Of a stretch of DNA of 64,000 nucleotides, positions 1 to 9,238 are shown piece after piece. The stretch is taken from NCBI GenBank assembly GCA_035573855.1, contig DATLZU010000055.1, positions 1 to 64,000 on the forward strand, given 5' to 3'. This stretch comes from DATLZU01 sp035573855 (lineage in GTDB: Bacteria; Nitrospirota; Nitrospiria; Nitrospirales; Nitrospiraceae). The notes beneath the pieces are model-generated. The model was given only the letters and a program-made list of their open reading frames with translations, ran no database searches and was not told the origin of the DNA. Numbering within the stretch: position 1 is the first letter of the stretch; each line of letters opens with the position of its first letter. The position numbers and the translations under genes were made by a program.

Positions 1-163
1 CATTCCGGGCCCGAAGGTGTTTGAGACCCAGATCCACGGCAAGCGGTTCGAGATGTACAACGACACCGTGCTGGGCTTCAACAAGTCGGGCAAGGAGGTC
101 GTGCGGCAGCAGGTGGAGGAGCCGATCTACATCCGCCCGGCTGAGCGCGTGAACTGGCTGTAA
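1..163 (+). CDS. nxrB: Nitrite oxidoreductase beta subunit NxrB, C-terminal end (partial)
   Basis: Only the last 53 codons are in the window; the reading frame starts at base 2 and ends with TAA at 161-163. The translated tail, ending in AERVNWL, matches my memory of the C-terminus of Nitrospira NxrB, the iron-sulfur electron-transfer subunit that passes electrons from the molybdopterin subunit NxrA. The four cysteine clusters lie upstream of the window, so they cannot be checked. The gene is followed by about 400 bases without a convincing gene, which contain a perfect palindrome and a candidate promoter. It could be another DMSO-reductase-family beta subunit, but the later NxrC and TorD-like genes support NXR. 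Confidence 0.85.
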   Translation, partial: IPGPKVFETQIHGKRFEMYNDTVLGFNKSGKEVVRQQVEEPIYIRPAERVNWL

Positions 164-193
164 CCCCACGCCGGGTTGTGAAGCCAACACTGA

Positions 194-223
194 GGAAAGG
201 TCCCTCTCGAGAGGGACCTTTCC
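194..223 (+). terminator. Perfect 30-bp palindrome downstream of nxrB, probable terminator or mRNA 3' end
   Basis: Bases 194-208 are exactly the reverse complement of 209-223, a 15-bp arm with no spacer. It lies 30 bases after the nxrB stop codon. No T-run of the usual length follows, so it may stabilise the 3' end of the abundant nxrB transcript rather than end transcription by itself. The rest of 164-560 shows no convincing gene. Confidence 0.55.
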
Positions 224-397
224 GCGACAAAGACTGGGGGCAGGGAGCGGGTGATTCTCCTATGCCCCCTTTCTTTTGCTCATCAGTTGAACTGAACAGC
301 CGTCGCGGCCGCTATCCTCATCTGCCTCATCGCCACGACACCCGTCTTCGCCACGTGGCGTCCGTGACAAAAAATGCACCACCGGATTTTCCCAGTG

Positions 398-426
398 TTG
401 ACACCACAAATCGACCCGAGTATCTT
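398..426 (+). promoter_or_regulatory. Candidate sigma-70 promoter for the multicopper oxidase gene
   Basis: TTGACA at 398-403 is a perfect -35 box, followed after 17 bases by TATCTT at 421-426 (4 of 6 to consensus). It lies 135 bases upstream of the multicopper oxidase start and downstream of the nxrB palindrome, so the oxidase could be transcribed separately from nxr. Confidence 0.4.
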
Positions 427-560
427 AAACATCCTCCCGGCTTGAGTATGATGCACGGATAGGGTGTCAGGTATGAGTTTCTGCAGCCCGCCAGTCTAAG
501 CGATGTCATCGTGTAACCATCGTCGTTCGTTGTAATTCTATCTTCGAAGGAGGCCGGTCC

Positions 561-3500
561 ATGTACCATCACAACGCAGGAATTCATTGCTCAATCCGAG
601 CGCTTAGCGCGCTCGCGGTGGGGGTATTGCTGTGGCTCCCGACGATCGTATCGGCTGAGGTCTCGTCCCGCGGAGGACACGCCGCGGCGCAGCACACCGC
701 CATGGCTCACCAGGTGCCGGCTTGGGCCGAGAAGCTAAAGGGGCAAACCATCGTTGAGGATACGATCGCTGGCAGGCCCGAGCGTGCCGCGATGGTGGAG
801 CAACAGCACCAGCGCATCATGGAGCACATGGCTCATGATCCGCAACTGCAACAGGTCAATACTGGCATGTACAACAACATGTCGATGATGCACCAATACG
901 GCGCTGGCGGACAGGATCTGATGCTGATGTCGGACCCGCGCGTCGAGCCGGTTTCGGCCACGACGAACGGCAAATGCCCTGCCACCGCGCCGGTGAAGTT
1001 CTACGATATCTCCGCCATCAACGTCGAAATCACGCTCAACCAGTGGCTGGATTATTATCCTGGCTACATGTACGTGTTGACCGAGAACATCGACAAGGTC
1101 CGTGAGGAAGAGGCCAAGAACAAAGAAGCACGGGAGAAAGAGGGCTATGATCCCGGCGCGGTCCTGCCGGGCGTTCAAGCTCAGTGGATCCAGCCGCTCG
1201 TGATCCGCGCCAACCAGGGCGACTGCGTCAAAATCAAACTGCAGAACAAGTTGGAAGGCGGCGAGGACGTGAGCCTGCACATCCACGGCTCTAGCATGGT
1301 CGTCAGCGCCACCGGCAAGCCGGCGACCACGACCAATCCGGACTCTATCGTCCCCGAAGGCAAGAGCCAGGACTTTGAATGGTACATCCATCCGAGCACG
1401 CAGGAAGGCGGACGGCAGTTCCATACCTACGCCAACGATCGCGAATTGACGGTGATGGGCCTGTTCGGCGTGTTTGTCGTGGAGCCCAAGGGATCCGAAT
1501 ATCTCGAACCGCTTGGAACGGGCGATCCTACGCCGGCCAAGAGCGGTTGGCAGGTCATGATTAAGAACGGTACGGGGCCGGACTTCCGCGAGTTCGTACT
1601 GATCTACCACGAGGTCGGTGATGAGGCGTTCCGTCCGGTCAATAAGAAAGGCGACTTCCTGCCTCAGCGTGATCCGTTGACGGATGCCTATCGGCCGGGC
1701 GGCCGCGCGATCAACTATCGCAGCGAGCCGTTCGGTATCAACAACATGCATGTGCAGCACGAGTACTTCGGGTTCGAGGACGAGTCGATGGGGTACAGTT
1801 CCTATACCTTCGGCGACGCGGCCCCCACGATTCCACGGTCTTACCTGGGAGATCCGGCCAAGTTCCGGCTCGTGCACGGAGGGTCCGAAGTGTTCCACTC
1901 CCATCACCCGCACGGTGGATCCATTCGGTGGCCGAGGAGCCCGCGGGCGATCGACGACATGCCCCTGTGGGCCACGGCGGTGAACGGCCCGGTGAAGTAT
2001 CCGGTGATCCGGCACAAAACGGATCGCGTGGATGTTGAAGTGATCGGTCCCTCCGAGGCGCTGGACCTCGAGACGGAGTGCGGATCCGGTCTGTGTCAGC
2101 AGTTGGCGGGCGATTTTCTGTTCCACTGCCACGTGGCACATCACTACGTGGCCGGGATGTGGGGGTATTGGCGGGTCTACAACACCTTGCAGGTGGGCGA
2201 GTACCGGAATGACACCCTTCCGGATCTTCGGGAGTTGCCAGACCGCAAGGGCCGCATGCTGGTTGGCGTGCCGTCGGACAAGCTGATCGGGACGACGGTC
2301 GATTGGTACGGGAAACAATTCAAGATCGTTGAGAAGGGTAAGAGCGATTGGAAATCCAATCCGGCCGTGATCAATATCAAGGACTGGGTGGCGATGCAGT
2401 TGCCGCCGCAGGGCAAGCCCGGTCACAAGGACGATGAAATCGGACAGATCAAATCCTATGACGCCACGGTGTTGGACTGGGTCTGGGAAGGCAATCGTGC
2501 AATGAGTGAGAAGGAAAGCACGATCGACAATCCCAAGTATAAGTCCACGCATCCGGGGAAGCGGCACCCGATTCTGTTCGAGCCGCGGACCGGAAAAATC
2601 GCCTGGCCTCATCTGACGCCGCATTTCGGCAAGCGGGTGATGTTTTCCCCGAATCACGTTGGGGCGCCCTGGCTGGAAATGATCCGCCGGGATGCCGACG
2701 GCGAGGAGAGTCTGGATCAGGCGCTCCCGGGAGAAAATGGACGGTGGAGCTTGTGTCCGGAGAACGCCGGCCGCAAGTACTACAATGTCCACTTCATCAA
2801 ACTGCCGATCAAGATCGCCAAAGCGCAGGGCAAGGAGCCGCCGGTGGTTGATCCGAACGGCTTGATTTACGTTCTGCACGAAGAGGAGGCTGCGATTCGG
2901 GCCAATGACGACCTGAAGTACCCGTTGGTGGTGCGCGGCAACATTTATGATTGTGTCGACTGGATGCTTACCAGCGAGTGGGAGGATGACGATTACACGA
3001 ACTTCCAGTCGTCCAAGATCAACACGCACTGGCACTTCCTGCAGTTCGACAACCAGGCGTCGGACGGCGTAATCACCGGCTTTTCTTACGAGCAGTCGGT
3101 TCGGCCGTTCACGATGCTGGAAAAGAAGAATAAAAAGGGGCTGCCCGCACCGATGAACACCGTGTTGACGGCGCCGGCGAAGAAGGGTGCCAAGACCATC
3201 ACGGTGAAGAATGCGGCGCAGTACCATCCGAACATTCTGATTCTCGTTGGCGCGGACAATGTAAAGGGGAATGAAGTTGCCCGTATCAAGGAGATCAAGG
3301 GGAATACCATCACCCTGACCAAAGGGCTGAAGCACGACCATCCGGCGAACGACATCATCACGGTGGAGTTCGTGCGGCAGCGGTTCTGGGTGGATGCCGA
3401 TGTGGGCACGGTCTTCTGGCACGACCATGCATTTGGCGCCACGACGTGGCCGCATGGCGGATTCGGCACCTTCATCGCCGAGCCGGTCGGATCCACCTAT

Positions 3501-5426
3501 CACGATCCGAAGACCGGCAAAGAAATCCGAAGCGGACCCGTCGCCGACATTCACACGATCGAGCCGGTCGGTCACGGCGTGAACGGCAGTTTCCGGGAAC
3601 TGATGGTGCAGGTGCATGACACAGTGCCTCATACCGTGAACATCGTGACAGCCGGTAATCCCCCCGGGCAACCCGTCGAAGTAGCGCTTGAAGCGGGTAA
3701 GACCGTGTCGTTCATGATGCCGGAGAAGATCTATATGACGCCGATGCCGTTTCTGAACGGCGGGACCCATACCACCGGGAGCGGTCTCAATTTCCGAGCC
3801 GGCCCCATCGCGCAGCGATTGGCCAGCAATCCGGAACCGTCCCAGATCTTCAACAGCGCAATCCATGGCGATCCGTACACGCCGCTGCTGCGGGCGTATG
3901 TCGGGGATACGCTGGTCTTCCGGCTCTTGCACACGCTCATGAATGAGACCATGACGTGGACGTTGTCGGGACACACCTTCCTGACCGAGCGGTATGCCGG
4001 AGATGCGAATCGAAAAAACTCGATTCATATAGGGATTGCTGAGCGGTACGACCTAGTTGTGCCGCAGGCCGGCGGGCCAAGATTGCAGCCAGGTGATTAC
4101 ATTCACTTCAACGGCCGTTCTTCCAAATTCTCCGAAGGAGCCTGGGGCATCCTTCGCGTGTACGACAAGGAACAGCCGGATTTGAAGAAACTGCCGGCCG
4201 GATATTCAGGCAAGAATGAGATTCCGAAGCCACTGCCGGTCTGCCCGGCCGATGCGCCGGTGAAGACCTTCAATGTAGTGGCGATGGATTACCCGTCGAT
4301 GAAGTTCAACCCGAAGGCGCCCGAGGCCATCGAGGTGGACTTCGAACGGAAGATTCTGATCACCAACCCTGACGCGAAAATTTATGCGCTCGAAGAGGAT
4401 GTCTCCAAGGTCGCCGAGGGCTTGCAACCCATGCCGTTGACCCTTCGGGTGAATGTCGGGGATTGCGTGAAGATCAACCTGAAGAACAAGCTGAAGGCGA
4501 GCCGCGCGTCGTTCTCGGCGATCGGATTGGCCTTCGACCCCAAGGACTCGCTGGGTGCAAATGTGGGCAACAACCCTGGCGATCAGACAATCGCGCCGGG
4601 CGAGGCCCGTACGTACACGTACTATGCGGACCCGTTCATTGGGGAGACGACATCGTTGGTGTGGGACTGGGGTAACGTGATGCTGAACCCACGCAACGGG
4701 TTGTTCGGGGCGATCATCGTCGGACCCAAGGGATCAAAGTACCGCGATCCCAAGACCGGCGCCGATCTCTCGCTCAAAAACGCCTGGGCGGCGGACGTGA
4801 TCATCGATCGAACGATCCCTGGGAACGAGACTCGTCCGAATTACCGGGATGTAGCGCTTTTCTTCCAGGATGAAGACAACATCATCGGAACCAGCTTCAT
4901 GCCTTACGTGCAAAACGTGGCAGGGTTGGTCGGGGTCAACTACCGGTCTGAACCGTACAAGTATCGGGAGGAGGCCGGGTGCTCCTTGGGCCGCATTTTC
5001 CAGCCTTGCACGGCCGACAAACCTGAGGATCCGGCGACGCCGATCATCGAAGCGCATGCCGGCGATCCGGTCCGGATTCACATTATCGGGGCAAGCAACG
5101 AACAGAACGGGATGTTTAGCGTGGAGAAGCACGAATGGCCGATCGAGCCGTACATGCGGGGAGCTGACATGATCAGCGTAGTCGAGTTCTCCGGCTCAGA
5201 GGTCCTTGATGCGTTCATCCCGTCGGCGGGTGGCCCGTATCGTCTGGCCGGCGATTATGTGTACAGCAACCAGCGCCTGCCGTACTCGCAGTCGGGACAG
5301 TGGGGCTATTTCCGTGTACTGCCGGCGGGGGATCAGCGTCTGCTGCCGCTGGCTGGCGCCGCGCCAGGCGTGAAGAAAGCCGAGACGGAAACACCCGCTC
5401 AGGCGGTTCCGGTGGCTTCCAAGTAA
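561..5426 (+). CDS. Giant multidomain multicopper oxidase, exported
   Basis: 1621 residues, about three times a usual multicopper oxidase. A signal peptide (about residues 10-32) points to the periplasm. Cupredoxin copper motifs recur: HIHG near 240, HSHHPHGG near 447, FHCHVAHH near 521 and FWHDHAFG near 951, with further cupredoxin folds to the end. The segments GDCVKIKLQNKL (about 215) and GDCVKINLKNKL (about 1300) are near copies, so the protein grew by internal duplication. The later copies seem to lack copper-binding His clusters and may be structural. GGAGG 12 bases upstream supports the ATG. The position next to nxrB suggests a role in copper handling, in oxidising a nitrogen compound or in electron transfer; the substrate cannot be read from sequence. 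Confidence 0.85.
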   Translation: MYHHNAGIHCSIRALSALAVGVLLWLPTIVSAEVSSRGGHAAAQHTAMAHQVPAWAEKLKGQTIVEDTIAGRPERAAMVEQQHQRIMEHMAHDPQLQQVNTGMYNNMSMMHQYGAGGQDLMLMSDPRVEPVSATTNGKCPATAPVKFYDISAINVEITLNQWLDYYPGYMYVLTENIDKVREEEAKNKEAREKEGYDPGAVLPGVQAQWIQPLVIRANQGDCVKIKLQNKLEGGEDVSLHIHGSSMVVSATGKPATTTNPDSIVPEGKSQDFEWYIHPSTQEGGRQFHTYANDRELTVMGLFGVFVVEPKGSEYLEPLGTGDPTPAKSGWQVMIKNGTGPDFREFVLIYHEVGDEAFRPVNKKGDFLPQRDPLTDAYRPGGRAINYRSEPFGINNMHVQHEYFGFEDESMGYSSYTFGDAAPTIPRSYLGDPAKFRLVHGGSEVFHSHHPHGGSIRWPRSPRAIDDMPLWATAVNGPVKYPVIRHKTDRVDVEVIGPSEALDLETECGSGLCQQLAGDFLFHCHVAHHYVAGMWGYWRVYNTLQVGEYRNDTLPDLRELPDRKGRMLVGVPSDKLIGTTVDWYGKQFKIVEKGKSDWKSNPAVINIKDWVAMQLPPQGKPGHKDDEIGQIKSYDATVLDWVWEGNRAMSEKESTIDNPKYKSTHPGKRHPILFEPRTGKIAWPHLTPHFGKRVMFSPNHVGAPWLEMIRRDADGEESLDQALPGENGRWSLCPENAGRKYYNVHFIKLPIKIAKAQGKEPPVVDPNGLIYVLHEEEAAIRANDDLKYPLVVRGNIYDCVDWMLTSEWEDDDYTNFQSSKINTHWHFLQFDNQASDGVITGFSYEQSVRPFTMLEKKNKKGLPAPMNTVLTAPAKKGAKTITVKNAAQYHPNILILVGADNVKGNEVARIKEIKGNTITLTKGLKHDHPANDIITVEFVRQRFWVDADVGTVFWHDHAFGATTWPHGGFGTFIAEPVGSTYHDPKTGKEIRSGPVADIHTIEPVGHGVNGSFRELMVQVHDTVPHTVNIVTAGNPPGQPVEVALEAGKTVSFMMPEKIYMTPMPFLNGGTHTTGSGLNFRAGPIAQRLASNPEPSQIFNSAIHGDPYTPLLRAYVGDTLVFRLLHTLMNETMTWTLSGHTFLTERYAGDANRKNSIHIGIAERYDLVVPQAGGPRLQPGDYIHFNGRSSKFSEGAWGILRVYDKEQPDLKKLPAGYSGKNEIPKPLPVCPADAPVKTFNVVAMDYPSMKFNPKAPEAIEVDFERKILITNPDAKIYALEEDVSKVAEGLQPMPLTLRVNVGDCVKINLKNKLKASRASFSAIGLAFDPKDSLGANVGNNPGDQTIAPGEARTYTYYADPFIGETTSLVWDWGNVMLNPRNGLFGAIIVGPKGSKYRDPKTGADLSLKNAWAADVIIDRTIPGNETRPNYRDVALFFQDEDNIIGTSFMPYVQNVAGLVGVNYRSEPYKYREEAGCSLGRIFQPCTADKPEDPATPIIEAHAGDPVRIHIIGASNEQNGMFSVEKHEWPIEPYMRGADMISVVEFSGSEVLDAFIPSAGGPYRLAGDYVYSNQRLPYSQSGQWGYFRVLPAGDQRLLPLAGAAPGVKKAETETPAQAVPVASK

Positions 5427-5459
5427 ATCGAAGCCGCTCGCGTAAGCGATGTCCGAACC

Positions 5460-5492
5460 AAAAAGGGGGAGCCAAGGCGGCTCCCCCTTTTT
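5460..5492 (+). terminator. Rho-independent terminator after the multicopper oxidase
   Basis: A perfect 14-bp stem (5460-5473 with 5479-5492) and a 5-base loop. The 5' arm begins AAAAAGGGGG and the 3' arm ends in TTTTT. It lies 33 bases after the oxidase stop and should separate it from the cupredoxin genes. Confidence 0.85.
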
Positions 5493-5589
5493 CTTACGGC
5501 TTGCCGTTGTGTAAGATGAGCGAGTCTTATTCTGCTGCTGTTTGTGAAGCGAGCTTGTTGGGACAGAAAAGAACATGAGGGAGGGTTTC

Positions 5590-6501
5590 ATGTGGCTGCT
5601 GATAGTCGTAATGGCATTGTTGCTGGTCGAGGCCGATGTGTCGCCATCGTGGAGCTATGACGAGATCGCGGTGATGGACGGTGGAGCAATCACCGGCAAG
5701 GTGACGATGACGGGGGGCAAGCCGGTACCCAAGGGGTTTAATCTGGTTACGTTCCCTGATCCTGTTTACTGCGGACGGATTTCGACTGGGACGGGTTGGC
5801 GAATTCTCGATGAGTTCACGATCGCGCCGGACGGTGGACTCAAAGACGTGGTCGTCATGCTGACCGATGTAGCAAAGGGAAAACCTTTCACGTTTGAGCC
5901 GCCGACTATCGAGGCACGCGATTGCCGGTTTCTGCCGTTCGTGACCGTCGTGCGCGACAAGACGGAAGTGACTGTGGTCAACATGGATCCGGTTATGCAC
6001 GACATTCAGGCCTACGAGACCTCGCATCTCGGCCCCCGGGTGCTGTTCAATACCCCGCTGCCGATGAATCCGCATCACCGCCGCGACGTCGGCGCCGAGA
6101 GCCACGAACACCTTCCCGGCCAGCCGATGAAGCAGACGATCAACATGACGAAGGGGCGTCGGATCTTTGTCATGCAATGCGGATTCCACGCCTATATGGA
6201 AAGCTGGGGGATGGCGGTGGAAAATCCCTATTATGCGATCACGGATAGCAACGGCTCGTTTACGCTCACCGATGTGCCGCCGGGAGAATATACCCTTGTC
6301 GCCTGGCATCCACAGACCGGGCCGATGGCGGAGCAGAAGGTCACAGTCGGGCCTAAGCAAACGGTTGTCACATCTTTCCAATTTAAAGCCCCGACCGGAC
6401 GACGGAGCGCTCATGAAATCGTCGAGAACCCCCATTTCGGTCTGGAAGTGCTAGGGAAGTCGCTGGAGATCAGACCGACTCTCTTGTTGCAAAAGCCTTG
6501 A
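5590..6501 (+). CDS. Exported cupredoxin-like protein with carboxypeptidase-regulatory-like C-terminal domain (copy 1)
   Basis: 303 residues from ATG 5590, chosen over ATG 5575 because GGGAGGG lies just before it and the product begins with a hydrophobic signal sequence. The segment MQCGFHAYMESW near residue 200 contains Cys-x2-His-x2-Met, the C-terminal ligand loop of type 1 blue copper sites. An upstream His in VMHDIQAYE could be the fourth ligand. The last 80 residues (VPPGEYTLVAWHPQTG) look like a carboxypeptidase-regulatory beta-sandwich. The next gene encodes a close paralogue. Likely role: periplasmic copper protein or electron carrier (inference). Confidence 0.75.
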   Translation: MWLLIVVMALLLVEADVSPSWSYDEIAVMDGGAITGKVTMTGGKPVPKGFNLVTFPDPVYCGRISTGTGWRILDEFTIAPDGGLKDVVVMLTDVAKGKPFTFEPPTIEARDCRFLPFVTVVRDKTEVTVVNMDPVMHDIQAYETSHLGPRVLFNTPLPMNPHHRRDVGAESHEHLPGQPMKQTINMTKGRRIFVMQCGFHAYMESWGMAVENPYYAITDSNGSFTLTDVPPGEYTLVAWHPQTGPMAEQKVTVGPKQTVVTSFQFKAPTGRRSAHEIVENPHFGLEVLGKSLEIRPTLLLQKP

Positions 6502-6518
6502 ACATGGCTGGAGGGAAC

Positions 6519-7472
6519 ATGAAGGTGCATACTCGGCCTGCAAGCGAAGCGGGTCTGTTCCGAACGGTCCTCGCGGCCGGCATTCTGTTGACCGTTGCGT
6601 CAGCCGGTCCGTCCGATGTCTGGTCCTACGAGGTGATCGAGGTGACACATGGCGGAACCGTTACCGGCAAGGTGACTCTGGACGGGGAAGTGCCGACCCC
6701 GAAAGGCTTTAATCTGATCACGTTTCCCGACCCGGTTTATTGCGGCCGTATTTCCAACGGTCGAGGCTGGCGGTTACTCAGGGATTTCGTCGTGGATTCC
6801 GAGGGCGGATTGAAAGACGCCGTGGTGGTGCTGGAAGGTGTCGCAGCGGGTAAGCCATTCGAGTTATCGGTGCCTCGGATCGAGGCACGGGACTGCCAGT
6901 TTAATCCCTTTGTCACCGTTGTCCGTAATGGACATGCGGTGGAAGTGGTGAACATGGATCCGGTTATGCATGACATTCAGGCGTACGAGACCTCGCTGGA
7001 ACTCGGGACGCGGGTGCTGTTCAACTCGCCGTTGCCGATGAATCCCAACCACCGGCGCGGCGATCTTCATGCGACCCACGAACACTTGCCGGGCAAATCC
7101 ATGATCGAACCAGTGTCGCTCAGCAAGGGCCGTCGGACATTTTATATGCAGTGCGGATTTCATGCTTATATGGAAAGTTGGGCGATCGCGGTGACCAGTC
7201 CGTATTACGCGGTGACTGATCCGACCGGTTCCTATCGCATCGAGGATGTCCCTCCGGGGACTTATCAATTGATCGTCTGGCATCCTCAAACCGGACCAAT
7301 GCAGATGCGGTCGGTAACCGTGACGGCGAACGGGACGGCGGTCGAGAATTTCTCGCTCCAGGCTCCCAAAGGGCGCCGGACGGCGTTTCAGGTTATGGAC
7401 AACCCCCGTTTCGGCCCGGAATCCCTTGGGTATCCGGTGGAGATCGTGCCGTTGGTCGAACATCAGCACTAA
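6519..7472 (+). CDS. Exported cupredoxin-like protein with carboxypeptidase-regulatory-like domain (copy 2)
   Basis: 317 residues, a tandem paralogue of the previous gene: the same VNMDPVMHDIQAYE stretch, the same MQCGFHAYMESW Cys-x2-His-x2-Met motif and the same C-terminal beta-sandwich. ATG 6519 is preceded by GGAGGGAAC; an in-frame TTG at 6498 would overlap the previous gene and lacks such a site. A signal peptide spans about residues 15-35. The 17-base gap indicates co-transcription with copy 1. The pair looks like a recent duplication, with most change in the N-terminal third. Confidence 0.75.
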   Translation: MKVHTRPASEAGLFRTVLAAGILLTVASAGPSDVWSYEVIEVTHGGTVTGKVTLDGEVPTPKGFNLITFPDPVYCGRISNGRGWRLLRDFVVDSEGGLKDAVVVLEGVAAGKPFELSVPRIEARDCQFNPFVTVVRNGHAVEVVNMDPVMHDIQAYETSLELGTRVLFNSPLPMNPNHRRGDLHATHEHLPGKSMIEPVSLSKGRRTFYMQCGFHAYMESWAIAVTSPYYAVTDPTGSYRIEDVPPGTYQLIVWHPQTGPMQMRSVTVTANGTAVENFSLQAPKGRRTAFQVMDNPRFGPESLGYPVEIVPLVEHQH

Positions 7473-7589
7473 CCCCATGTCGCCGTTTTTCTCTCGCAGC
7501 GGCGTTGGGCTGGAACTCCTTGACTTCCTTTCAACTCGGCAGGTCCCCCGTGATTGCTCCCGTCTTTGTCGCACTGTGACATCGCGTCG

Positions 7590-8978
7590 ATGAGAGACCG
7601 TTCGACAACCCTTCGTCAGATTCGTCAGATAGGGGCCGTGGCTTTCCCGGTTCTGCTTATCGGCGCTCTACCGTTCGTCTCTTTTGCCTTTGCTGGAGAA
7701 TCTGCCCGCTCGCCGATTTCGCTGTCCGATGCGCTGGCGGCGTTCAAGAAACAGCAGTATGTGCAGACGCTTGAATTGCTCGACCGACTCGCTCACGAAG
7801 GAATTGCATTCCCCGATGTCAGCACGCTTAAAATCAGAACGTTGCTGAAACTCGGGCGGCCGGTGGATGCGCTCACCGAATACGAACGTCTTGAACATCA
7901 GCTCAAGCGGGATAATGAGCCGCTTTTGCGCGAGATCGCGATCGGGTTCATCACGCCTTTGTTGAAAGACATGCGGGAGCAGATGCGTGGCGCCGCCTAC
8001 ACGGCCCTCAAAGAGTTGGACTCGGACGAAGCGATCCCGTATTTTGAAGACGGACTCAGCGATGGATCTGGTTTGGTGAGAGCCTTAGCTGCAGAGGGCT
8101 TGGGCCGCCGGGAAGCAGGGCGCCGCTCTCCCCGTTTGCGAAAGGCTTTGGAGGATCAGGCAGGATTGGTGAAGGCCGCGGCGATCAAGGCATTGGGACG
8201 GACGGGCGATCGCTCAGTCATTCCGGCGCTCGAACGGGCTCAGAGCGATGAACTGCCGATCGTTCGCGTCGCCGCCTTAGGGGCGTTGTTCCGAATGGGC
8301 AGAAAAGAGGCTTGGGATCGGCTCCTGCGGGCGGCGGAAGCGTTGAATCCGGAGGAACGCGCAGCGGCCTTGCGCGTGATGGGGGAATTGAAGGAGGCCC
8401 GGGCCTATCCGGTTCTGCTCGAGGCGATGACCTATCAGCAGCCGTCCGTCCGGGGTGCCGCGGCCCAGGCGCTGGGAATGCTGGCCAAGCCGGAAGCCGC
8501 TGCGTCGCTGCGAAAGTCGCTGCAGGACCCTGTTCCGGCCGTACGGGCAACCGCGGCCTTGAGCCTGGCGGAACTGGGCTCGAAAGAATCGGTTTCAGCG
8601 CTCAGACAGGTTCTGGCCGATTCGAGTCCAATGGTGCAGGCGAAGGCGGCGGCGGCCTTGCTTCGTTTGAACGAACCATACGAGTCGGTCGCGCCGGTCA
8701 TTCGTAAACTGACTCAGCAAAACGACCCCGGGGTGCGAGCAGAAAGCGCAAAGGCGTTGGGGAGCGCCGCCGGTGCGAATGCGAGAGAAGCGGTGGAGGC
8801 TCTCCGTACCCTGTTAGTGGACGCTTTGCCGCTTCCGCGCATGGTTGCCGCCCGCTCGTTGGGGCATATCGGAACTCGAGAGGCTGTTCCTATTCTCAAG
8901 GCGGCGTTGAAAGACCAGGATGAGGCCGTCCGCGCGACTGCGGGTGGAGCCCTGGCGCGAATCCTTACTTCCCGCTGA
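7590..8978 (+). CDS. Exported HEAT/PBS-lyase repeat protein
   Basis: 462 residues from ATG 7590 (TTG 7554 is possible; neither has a good ribosome-binding site). A signal peptide (about 14-36) is followed by a TPR-like helical part and then roughly ten HEAT repeats of about 30 residues, with recurring patterns such as VRAAAAQALG and AVPILKAALKD. Such proteins are scaffolds; no enzyme motif is seen. It lies between cupredoxin-like copies 2 and 3, which hints at a role in assembling or holding the copper proteins. This is inference from position only. Confidence 0.75.
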   Translation: MRDRSTTLRQIRQIGAVAFPVLLIGALPFVSFAFAGESARSPISLSDALAAFKKQQYVQTLELLDRLAHEGIAFPDVSTLKIRTLLKLGRPVDALTEYERLEHQLKRDNEPLLREIAIGFITPLLKDMREQMRGAAYTALKELDSDEAIPYFEDGLSDGSGLVRALAAEGLGRREAGRRSPRLRKALEDQAGLVKAAAIKALGRTGDRSVIPALERAQSDELPIVRVAALGALFRMGRKEAWDRLLRAAEALNPEERAAALRVMGELKEARAYPVLLEAMTYQQPSVRGAAAQALGMLAKPEAAASLRKSLQDPVPAVRATAALSLAELGSKESVSALRQVLADSSPMVQAKAAAALLRLNEPYESVAPVIRKLTQQNDPGVRAESAKALGSAAGANAREAVEALRTLLVDALPLPRMVAARSLGHIGTREAVPILKAALKDQDEAVRATAGGALARILTSR

Positions 8979-9034
8979 TGGAAGGTCGAATCCCTTGAAA
9001 AACTGGCGGTCGCTCTTTGTCCTCACTTTTCTGG

Positions 9035-9064
9035 TTGACACTCACTCTGAATTTACTGTATACA
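9035..9064 (+). promoter_or_regulatory. Candidate sigma-70 promoter for the third cupredoxin-like gene
   Basis: TTGACA (9035-9040), an 18-base spacer, then TATACA (9059-9064). The start codon at 9239 is 175 bases downstream, leaving a long untranslated leader in which I see no clear structure. Confidence 0.4.
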
Positions 9065-9238
9065 CGTATGTCTACCATCTCGCCGCACGTTCTCTACAGT
9101 GCTAGGAAGACAGCCAGAGCAGTTTTTTGCAAGCGAAGAGCGGTGCGTGTGCTCCTCGCTGCAGGTAGCTCGTGTCACAGCGCGGGGTTCACGCGAGGGC
9201 GTTCGACGATCGTTATTCATTCACAAGGAGGCAATCTT

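Noticed and set aside
178..462. 94-codon frame between nxrB and the multicopper oxidase
   Set aside because: No ribosome-binding site, spans the palindrome and the promoter candidate, composition unlike a real protein.
735..4028. A 1097-codon open frame on the minus strand
   Set aside because: It is a codon-structure shadow of the multicopper oxidase: rich in Arg and His, with no recognisable domain and no promoter or ribosome-binding site.
9017..9238. N-terminal extension of the third cupredoxin-like protein
   Set aside because: ATG 9239 has an AAGGAGG site and yields a signal peptide; the extension overlaps the promoter candidate.
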